Source: a virus
Direction: 5' to 3' (one strand)
Length of the DNA: 24,251 nucleotides
IMG/VR virus record: IMGVR_UViG_3300012944_000060
Coordinates: 1 to 24,251 of that record
Both the position numbers and the translations under genes were made by a program. Below are positions 19,845 to 24,251 of the stretch, piece after piece. Each line of letters opens with the position of its first letter. Position 1 is the stretch's first letter. The notes below the pieces were generated by a model. That model ran no database searches, was not told the origin of the DNA, and saw nothing but the letters and a program-made list of their open reading frames with translations.

Positions 19845-20416
19845 GCGTTAGACGCGAAACCATATTCAGTCCATGTCGTAAATACCGCTACACGCTATGG
19901 CGTCAATGGCCTTTTGAGTTTGGAGAATTCAACGGTAATCTTCCTCCACGTTCATTCGTGGCATTTATCGGTTTAAATCCATCTACTGCTGATGAAAATA
20001 ATGATGACCCAACCATAAGGCGATGTAAGGGATTCACGCAATCATGGGGATTTTCAGGAATGTTCATGCTTAATTTATTCGCATTTAGAGCTACTGACCC
20101 GAAAGACATGATGAAGCGTGAAAATCTGGCCGATGTGGACAATCAACATCATATTTTGAGTTGCTGCTCTGAGGCGGCATTTGTTATTGCCGCATGGGGA
20201 GTTAATGGAACATTCGCCGCCCGCGATTTGACTGTCAGACAATGGCTGTCACAGGCGGGAATAAAACTACATCATTTGGGACTTACGAAAGAAGGCCACC
20301 CAAAGCATCCGCTTTACCTGCCGAAAACTCTGACGCCTATTGCATGGAAGTGCGAAACCATGTATGAGCCTGAGAGCCGTCCACGCGCACCTGCCAAGGC
20401 CCATTCGTGCCCGTGA
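19841..20416 (+). CDS. DUF1643 family protein
   Basis: The 191-residue product fits DUF1643: FSPCRKYRYTLWR, FVAFIGLNPSTADENNDDPTIRRCKGFTQSWGFSGMFMLNLFAFRATDP, VIAAWGVNG, HLGLTKEGHPKHPLYLP. Function is unknown. The family core ends near HPLYLPKTLTPIAW; the last 25 residues are an extension encoded by the region antisense to the lipoprotein gene's 3' end, so the two convergent genes overlap by 80 bases. That suggests the lipoprotein gene was placed against this gene after its original stop was lost. Confidence 0.8.
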   Translation: MSVRRETIFSPCRKYRYTLWRQWPFEFGEFNGNLPPRSFVAFIGLNPSTADENNDDPTIRRCKGFTQSWGFSGMFMLNLFAFRATDPKDMMKRENLADVDNQHHILSCCSEAAFVIAAWGVNGTFAARDLTVRQWLSQAGIKLHHLGLTKEGHPKHPLYLPKTLTPIAWKCETMYEPESRPRAPAKAHSCP

Positions 20417-21074
20417 CCGTCGCATTGCTCTGCCACATGACCAAATCCGTCGAGCTTTGAATCTGGTAAACCGCGCCTGCCGCTCCCCAACCCACCAGTT
20501 GCAGCCCGTTCGTGAACGCCATCAAGGCGATTGATTGGCAGTTGGTGGGTACGAATAGAAAATCAGCGAATGTGGGTGTACCATTAATAGGCCCCTCGCG
20601 GAAGGTGATGGTTTGCGAACCGGTCGAGCCATCGTCATTCGTCCATGTCTGGACGATACCCGGCGCAGGCCAGTTGATAAACGACCGCACTTCGACTAGC
20701 GATGGTGCATCCATAGGCAGGCTCACCGGAAACACATTCGTATGGTCAAAAATAGCCAGCAAGCTCAGTGAACCGGGTTGCGGGCCGGAATAGACGTGGA
20801 CACCATCGAACGGCCCGGACAGGTCAATGTCGCATGTCAACACCACATTCGGCGCGGGAAGGGCCATTCTTGCGCTCAGGAACCTCTGTGGGGCGTTGGA
20901 GAAGGCTTGGACGCCAGTAGATGGTGGTTTGAGTCCGGGAGGGTAAATCGCCGCCAGTGGGTCAGGATGCTTGGGAACAAGTTGGCAAGAGGCCAAGACC
21001 GCCAAAACCACGCAAAGCCCAGCCACCGCCGCGAACTCAGGCCAGATTTGACGCCAAAGCGAAGGCTTGCCCAT
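20337..21074 (-). CDS. Lipoprotein with verrucomicrobial C-terminal module
   Basis: The start at 21074 gives 245 residues with a lipoprotein signal: MGKPSLWRQIWPEFAAVAGLCVVLAVLASC, lipobox LASC. An ORF start 44 codons upstream would bury that signal and is rejected. The body is beta-rich (VVLTCDIDLSGPFDGVHVYSG, SLSLLAIFDHTN). The C-terminus has AVYQIQSSTDLVMWQSNATV...WFR, the recurring C-terminal module of exported Verrucomicrobia proteins. It is minus-strand among plus-strand genes, which suggests a host-derived cargo gene acting at the envelope, perhaps in exclusion or surface change (inference). Confidence 0.75.
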   Translation of the reverse strand: MGKPSLWRQIWPEFAAVAGLCVVLAVLASCQLVPKHPDPLAAIYPPGLKPPSTGVQAFSNAPQRFLSARMALPAPNVVLTCDIDLSGPFDGVHVYSGPQPGSLSLLAIFDHTNVFPVSLPMDAPSLVEVRSFINWPAPGIVQTWTNDDGSTGSQTITFREGPINGTPTFADFLFVPTNCQSIALMAFTNGLQLVGWGAAGAVYQIQSSTDLVMWQSNATVTGTNGPWQVRVDGSQAHTWFRTSMQ

Positions 21075-21083
21075 TGAAATCAG

Positions 21084-21112
21084 TTGACAGCCTTTCGTCC
21101 AAACCGTAAAGT
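21084..21112 (+). promoter_or_regulatory. Sigma70-type promoter upstream of the HNH gene
   Basis: TTGACA (21084-21089) is followed after exactly 17 bases by TAAAGT (21107-21112). The expected transcript start near 21119 lies just before the long inverted repeat and 90 bases before the preferred HNH start. Confidence 0.55.
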
Positions 21113-21123
21113 CAAATCGTCGA

Positions 21124-21206
21124 ATGCCGGTGGTACGGCAACCAGTTTTCCATGTCGGATTGCTTGGCGCGTTTCTCTTTCGCGCCGTACCACGAGCATC
21201 CGGCAT
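21124..21206 (+). repeat. Long inverted repeat in the leader of the HNH gene
   Basis: The left arm (21124-21139, ATGCCGG+TGGTACGGC) pairs with the right arm (21184-21206), which has 7 extra bases between its two halves. A total of 16 base pairs flank a 44-base loop and a 7-base bulge. In RNA it would form a stable stem-loop ending 5 bases before ATG 21212. It could control HNH translation or be a recombination relic. Confidence 0.6.
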
Positions 21207-21211
21207 GGTTT

Positions 21212-21655
21212 ATGATTATCAATACTAACAAAACACGCAAAGAACTTTACTTGGAATATCTTGCCAGTGAGCATTGGCGAAATCTCAGAATGGAGAAGAT
21301 AATTCGAGCAGGAAAGAAGTGTGAGTCCTGTGGATTTACGGGCAAACTGCAAGTCCATCATTTGAACTATCGAAACTGGATTGATTGTACGGCCGAGGAT
21401 TTAATGTGCCTTTGTCGAGCATGTCACGAGGCTTTTCATAGGGCTATTAAACCGAATTGGAGCAGGCCGGACTTTTACAATATTGGGCAGACAATAACTC
21501 TCATCCGGCGATACCTTGAGATTGACGATGAAGTGCAGAACAACGTTCCACTGAGAATCGAACGCGCATACAAGAAATGTGTTGCCGCTGGATTTACCAA
21601 GAAAGCGATATTACATTGCGCCAACACAATGAAGGCTGTCGCTAAAAAGGCTTGA
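21212..21655 (+). CDS. HNH endonuclease (stand-alone)
   Basis: From ATG 21212 the 147-residue product reads MIINTNKTRKELYLEYLASEHW, then the HNH core CESCGFTGKLQVHHLNYRN and DLMCLCRACHEAFH (CxxC, HH, CxxC). The arrangement is that of HNH_5-type nucleases with two zinc knuckles. The C-terminal half is helical. An in-frame ATG at 21152 would add 20 residues, encoded by the loop and right arm of the inverted repeat, so the shorter form is preferred. It may be a homing nuclease; it lies next to the host-like lipoprotein gene. Confidence 0.8.
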   Translation: MIINTNKTRKELYLEYLASEHWRNLRMEKIIRAGKKCESCGFTGKLQVHHLNYRNWIDCTAEDLMCLCRACHEAFHRAIKPNWSRPDFYNIGQTITLIRRYLEIDDEVQNNVPLRIERAYKKCVAAGFTKKAILHCANTMKAVAKKA

Positions 21656-21661
21656 GAACAT

Positions 21662-21699
21662 TAACCCCTCAGAGTCTTGCAGAATCAGATTGGTATGAA
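21662..21699 (+). repeat. Junction module, TAACCCC type, copy 1
   Basis: TAACCCCTC then CAGAATC.GATTG..TATGAA leads into ATG 21695. It closely matches the segment at 22335-22369, and shorter matches (TAACCCC plus about 25 bases before ATG) occur at 16095, 22503 and 22738. Confidence 0.6.
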
Positions 21700-22024
21700 C
21701 CTTTGCCGATATTGCGGCCTTGAATTGTTGCCGGTGGATTCGGTCAAAACCATCTCCTACTGGAATGAGCAGACCTACCATTGTCACCGCATCTGCAAAG
21801 AGGCCGGGCAAAGGCAGGAGGCCATTGATTGTCAAATATTGGATGCAAACTGCAATGAATGCAGGCATTTTAAGCGTGGCAATAGAACCAGATTGCCGAC
21901 CGATGAATGTTGCGGGAGCGACAGCTTTTACGGAGAATGCCTCAAATTCAACCGGCCAACCGTGGCGACGGTGAAATGCTATGCGGGCCGTGAATGCTTT
22001 GAACATCGAAGATTAACCCCCTGA
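21695..22024 (+). CDS. Cys-rich small protein (109 aa)
   Basis: ATG 21695 gives MNLCRYCGLELL with further cysteines at HCHRICKEA, CNECRHFKRG, ECCGSDSFYGEC and KCYAG. At least ten cysteines suggest two or three zinc-binding knuckles. The later ORF start at 21677 lies inside the junction module and is not used. The final TTAACCCCC TGA shows the gene runs through the module sequence. Function is unknown. Confidence 0.6.
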   Translation: MNLCRYCGLELLPVDSVKTISYWNEQTYHCHRICKEAGQRQEAIDCQILDANCNECRHFKRGNRTRLPTDECCGSDSFYGECLKFNRPTVATVKCYAGRECFEHRRLTP

Positions 22025-22088
22025 TTCACGTGCAAGATTTTTGAAAATAGTTGTTGAAGTATTCTTAGATATGTGATTTATAAGGGTC

Positions 22089-22337
22089 ATGAACAAACAT
22101 AATTCCACAACCAATGGACAAATCAAGATTGAAAAAGGTGTGAAAATACCGTCGTGCGGACAAGCAGGAAAGGGTCGATGGCAGAAGTTTCTCAGTTGTC
22201 TGGATGTCAATGACAGCTTTGTTGTCACGCCAGCAAATCAGGGGGCAATCTGGGCAGCAGCCAAGAAACTTGGAATTACCGTTACCAGTCGCCTTTGCAA
22301 TGACAAAAAAAACAGGCGTATCTGGCGAACCAAATAA
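22089..22337 (+). CDS. Conserved small phage protein (82 aa)
   Basis: ATG 22089 follows AAGGG. The product has the pattern of a small phage family: IEKGVKIPSCGQAGKGRWQKFLSCLDVNDSFVVTPANQGAIWAAAKKLGITVTSRL..KKNRRIWRTK, with a 'dSFvv' strand and an 'AAKKLGI.V' helix. Function is unknown. The TAA is followed directly by CCCC. Confidence 0.65.
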   Translation: MNKHNSTTNGQIKIEKGVKIPSCGQAGKGRWQKFLSCLDVNDSFVVTPANQGAIWAAAKKLGITVTSRLCNDKKNRRIWRTK

Positions 22338-22369
22338 CCCCTCGACCGGCCAGAATCGGATTGTATGAA
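22335..22369 (+). repeat. Junction module, TAACCCC type, copy 2
   Basis: TAACCCCTC and CAGAATCGGATTG then TATGAA, nearly identical in order and spacing to copy 1 at 21662-21699. Here the TAA is itself the stop of the upstream gene. Confidence 0.65.
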
Positions 22370-22505
22370 TGAGCATCATTGTGAATCTTGTGCCGAACCC
22401 TGCAAGCAGACGTACGCTATTATAGCCAAGGGAAGCGGCATTGGATTGTCGGTATGCATCAAATGTCTTAAAATGCTTTTGAGACTCAAATGGCGCAAAC
22501 TCTAA
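22365..22505 (+). CDS. Small zinc-knuckle-like protein (46 aa)
   Basis: The ORF from ATG 22365 reads MNEHHCESCAEPCKQTY and later SVCIKCLKMLLRLKWRKL. Cys pairs (CESC, CAEPC/CIKC) suggest a small metal site, and the C-terminus is basic. Not recognised. Its stop TAA is followed by CCCC. Confidence 0.55.
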   Translation: MNEHHCESCAEPCKQTYAIIAKGSGIGLSVCIKCLKMLLRLKWRKL

Positions 22506-22530
22506 CCCCACCCCCGAACCGCCTTGAAGG

Positions 22531-22740
22531 ATGAAGCTAACAACGAATAAACCGACCAAGCCGGGCTGGTATTGGTACAAGAGTCTCGACATTGAGGACG
22601 CAACTCCCATGTGCGCTATGGTATTTGGCGAGCATCCGTGGCTTCTAACAATTGTCGAGAGCAGACACAATGGAGTTAAGAAAGTGCAATTTACCAATGG
22701 CCTTTGGTCTGATGAACCAATTCCTCTCCCGGAAGAATAA
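22531..22740 (+). CDS. Hypothetical small protein (69 aa)
   Basis: ATG 22531 has an AAGG site. The product contains TKPGWYWYKSL (a motif of several phage small proteins that begin '..kPG.Yw') and EHPWLLTIVESR..VQFTNGLWSDEPIPLPE. It looks like a compact beta domain. Function is unknown. Confidence 0.6.
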   Translation: MKLTTNKPTKPGWYWYKSLDIEDATPMCAMVFGEHPWLLTIVESRHNGVKKVQFTNGLWSDEPIPLPEE

Positions 22741-22744
22741 CCCC

Positions 22745-22957
22745 ATGAAAAAGACCGCCGCTAGGAGTGTGTTGGCATCGGTATTGTTGCTATGCGGGTG
22801 CGACCCTCCGAAGCATACATATCAGGCATGGATTGCCGCCACTGGCAAAACCAATGTCACTTACGAGCAATTTGTGGATTTATACCAGCACGATTGCCTG
22901 CCCGGACAGAACAAACCCGAAACCATATTTATTCCAGTTTACATTCCATCCCACTGA
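22745..22957 (+). CDS. Putative lipoprotein (70 aa)
   Basis: From ATG 22745, four bases after the previous stop, the product is MKKTAARSVLASVLLLCGC followed by DPPKHTYQAWIAA. It has a positively charged start, a hydrophobic core and lipobox LCGC. After cleavage a roughly 52-residue body remains. A small lipoprotein in a phage could be a spanin-type or exclusion protein, but no match is recognised. An ORF starting at 22652 is the same frame but begins inside the preceding gene. Confidence 0.6.
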   Translation: MKKTAARSVLASVLLLCGCDPPKHTYQAWIAATGKTNVTYEQFVDLYQHDCLPGQNKPETIFIPVYIPSH

Positions 22958-23116
22958 GCATAGGGTCAACACCCCCTTGCGAAACCCGCGAATATCATGT
23001 TAATTACCCCAAAAGGCCGCGATGTCGCCATCGTCAACACGATAGCGGAACTTTAGAAACTGTTTATGCGACAAATCCGGAATTGGAATCGTAGTCTTTG
23101 ACATGGATAAATCATA
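22958..23116. other. Intergenic gap between convergent genes
   Basis: The region holds only a 19-residue ORF (22997-23056, plus) with no supporting signal. A weak CGATG/CATCG inverted repeat occurs at the GATGTCGCCATCG stretch. No clear terminator was found. Confidence 0.3.
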
Positions 23117-23794
23117 TCAAAATATCACATGGCCCATCAAACCAATTCGGTACTGTTGGCCCGGAAATCCCGTCCATGTTTCTTTGTCGCCTACTATCTC
23201 GAATGACCTGAAACTGGCACTTGGATTGGAGTTTTTCCACAACGAGATTGCCCCGCCCAGACCTAGAATCGCGGTCGGTTGCCCATTGTTGTTCTTAGGT
23301 ACTTGACCCGGAACTACGACGCTTCCCACATGCGCCCCCGCCAACGGAATGCCAACTCCCACGAACCCAAAAGGCGTTACGGTGAGCCATTGCCACGATT
23401 TGATTGGCGTGATGGGAAGCTGCAATGTCGCCTGACCGGACGGCATCCAAAACCCTCCATCTACGTAATCCACACGCCAGCCGGTAAGGACGTACGTGGA
23501 CAACGGTGTGAATCCAGCAATGCCGCCGCCTTCCTTATGCTGCAAGCCCGGCGCATGGAGATAGTACGCCGTGAAATACCAATTCGTTGAAACCAGATGG
23601 TCAAAGATGTTTTGAAACGAGCTTTGTATCGTTGGTGGGTTATTTGTGTCCGGTGGGACTGGTATGGGATTTGTCACCTGCAATTCCGCCGCCGTAATGA
23701 GCAGCGGAATCGGCCCGAATGCGTTTCGTTGATGTTCCTGCGCCCCGGCGAAGCACGCGGCGAACAGGCTGAGGATGGTTAGTAGTTTTTTCAT
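23117..23794 (-). CDS. Secreted protein, possibly beta-barrel (225 aa)
   Basis: The N-terminus is a Sec signal peptide (MKKLLTILSLFAACFAGAQ with an AxA-type cleavage near residue 18). The mature part alternates polar and aromatic residues and Gly, with motifs such as GWRVDYVDGGFWMPSG, LGLGGAISLWKN and a C-terminal QQYRIGLMGHVIF ending in Phe, as in outer-membrane barrels. The start is ATG-coupled to the holin-like gene (ATGA), so it lies in the same operon. It could alter the host surface or be a virion-related export; function not known. Confidence 0.65.
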   Translation of the reverse strand: MKKLLTILSLFAACFAGAQEHQRNAFGPIPLLITAAELQVTNPIPVPPDTNNPPTIQSSFQNIFDHLVSTNWYFTAYYLHAPGLQHKEGGGIAGFTPLSTYVLTGWRVDYVDGGFWMPSGQATLQLPITPIKSWQWLTVTPFGFVGVGIPLAGAHVGSVVVPGQVPKNNNGQPTAILGLGGAISLWKNSNPSASFRSFEIVGDKETWTGFPGQQYRIGLMGHVIF

Positions 23795-24078
23795 AATGGT
23801 TTTTGATTTGTGTTGTCATCCCCATTTGTCACGTTTGGCAAAGGGGACTTCTTGAGAAATAACGCGGCATGAGTCACCGCCGAAATCAGGCACATGATGC
23901 CGAGCGCATTAAGATTGAGCTTTGGCACGTTCATGCCAATCGCCCCGGCACCGGCCATGCCAAGGAATTGCAGCACCGTGTTCGACACGCCGCCAATGAC
24001 CCCGCCAATGAGCAGCGACCACCAGACTTTCCACGTCATGATGGCCTGAACCGGTTTGATGAAGAAATCTGTGTTCAT
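23791..24078 (-). CDS. Holin-like membrane protein
   Basis: From ATG 24078 (in an ATGA overlap with the upstream gene) the 95-residue protein has two hydrophobic spans: WKVWWSLLIGGVIGGVSNTVLQ and LGIMCLISAVTHAALFL, linked by a Gly-rich loop, and a charged C-terminal tail. This shape is common to phage holins. The in-frame ATG at 24093 is inside the upstream gene and is not preferred. No endolysin gene is visible next to it. Confidence 0.6.
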   Translation of the reverse strand: MNTDFFIKPVQAIMTWKVWWSLLIGGVIGGVSNTVLQFLGMAGAGAIGMNVPKLNLNALGIMCLISAVTHAALFLKKSPLPNVTNGDDNTNQKPL

Positions 24079-24251
24079 TTGTGAAACAGCCAAAGCTTAA
24101 TGCCCTCCACGATGATGCCAAGCCCCAAAAGCACGCCCGATGCCTTCCACTTCCATTCGCTTTGAGTGGCGTCAATGCGCTCCACCTTTTGTTTGATGCC
24201 CTGTGCCTCCGAGTCCTTGTCCCCATACAGGTCGTCATGGTGTTTCAGCAC
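24075..24251 (-). CDS. XhlA-like coiled-coil/TM protein (partial)
   Basis: The last 58 codons are visible; the gene continues past the right edge. The segment KQKVERIDATQSEWKWK is coiled-coil-like and is followed by one TM span (ASGVLLGLGIIVEGIKLWLF) and a short tail. The order suits the XhlA (haemolysin/holin partner) type. It overlaps the downstream holin-like gene by ATGA. Confidence 0.6.
   Translation of the reverse strand: MLKHHDDLYGDKDSEAQGIKQKVERIDATQSEWKWKASGVLLGLGIIVEGIKLWLFHK

Noticed and set aside
21080-21361. A 93-codon minus-strand ORF upstream of the lipoprotein
   Set aside because: It is antisense to the HNH core and crosses the inverted repeat; it has no ribosome binding site.
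22652-22957. Longer version of the small lipoprotein (101 aa)
   Set aside because: It would start within the preceding gene and bury the signal peptide; ATG 22745 fits the signal and spacing.

Overview
This looks like part of a tailed double-stranded DNA phage or prophage. It carries a head-assembly and packaging module on the minus strand, a long run of small early, recombination and nuclease genes on the plus strand, and a probable lysis or envelope module on the minus strand at the right edge. The head proteins resemble the Mu type (gpI-like protease, DUF935 portal, gpG-like tail-completion protein), but no transposase, integrase or capsid gene is visible. No rRNA, tRNA or CRISPR was seen. 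The host is probably a member of Verrucomicrobia: the lipoprotein at 20337-21074 ends in the 'Y.iQSSTDL..W ... WFR' module that recurs in exported verrucomicrobial proteins. That host assignment is an inference from one motif.

Layout. Positions 1-959 (minus, cut by the edge) encode the prohead protease/scaffold. Positions 1023-2202 are a plus-strand cargo island: an FkbM-type methyltransferase, a tiny membrane protein and an unknown. Positions 2195-9792 (minus) read, in transcription order: a PD-(D/E)XK-like protein, a doubtful ORF, the probable small terminase, the large terminase, a string of very small genes, the DUF935 portal, a small HTH protein, two unknowns and the gpG-like protein. 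Positions 9852-20416 (plus) hold about thirty small genes, most joined by 4-base stop/start overlaps (ATGA, GTGA, TTGA). Among them are an AAA ATPase plus a PD-(D/E)XK nuclease (a likely recombination pair), a DUF3850/ASCH protein, an HNH nuclease, a VRR-NUC nuclease, DUF4031 and DUF1643. Positions 20337-21074 (minus) encode the lipoprotein. Positions 21212-22957 (plus) encode another HNH nuclease and five small genes whose junctions repeat a TAACCCC module. Positions 23117-24251 (minus) encode an XhlA-like coiled-coil/TM protein, a two-TM holin-like protein and a secreted protein.

The most striking item is the large terminase. It is interrupted at its third nuclease acidic motif by an intein (6316-7272). 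Inside the intein, in a different frame of the same strand, lies a complete HNH endonuclease gene (6353-7006) with two Cys4 zinc-finger-like clusters. The intein frame stays open throughout, so about 650 bases encode two proteins at once, including part of the C-terminal splicing block. The window has at least six nuclease-like genes (three HNH, three PD-(D/E)XK-like).

All functional calls come from reading motifs by eye; no database search was run.
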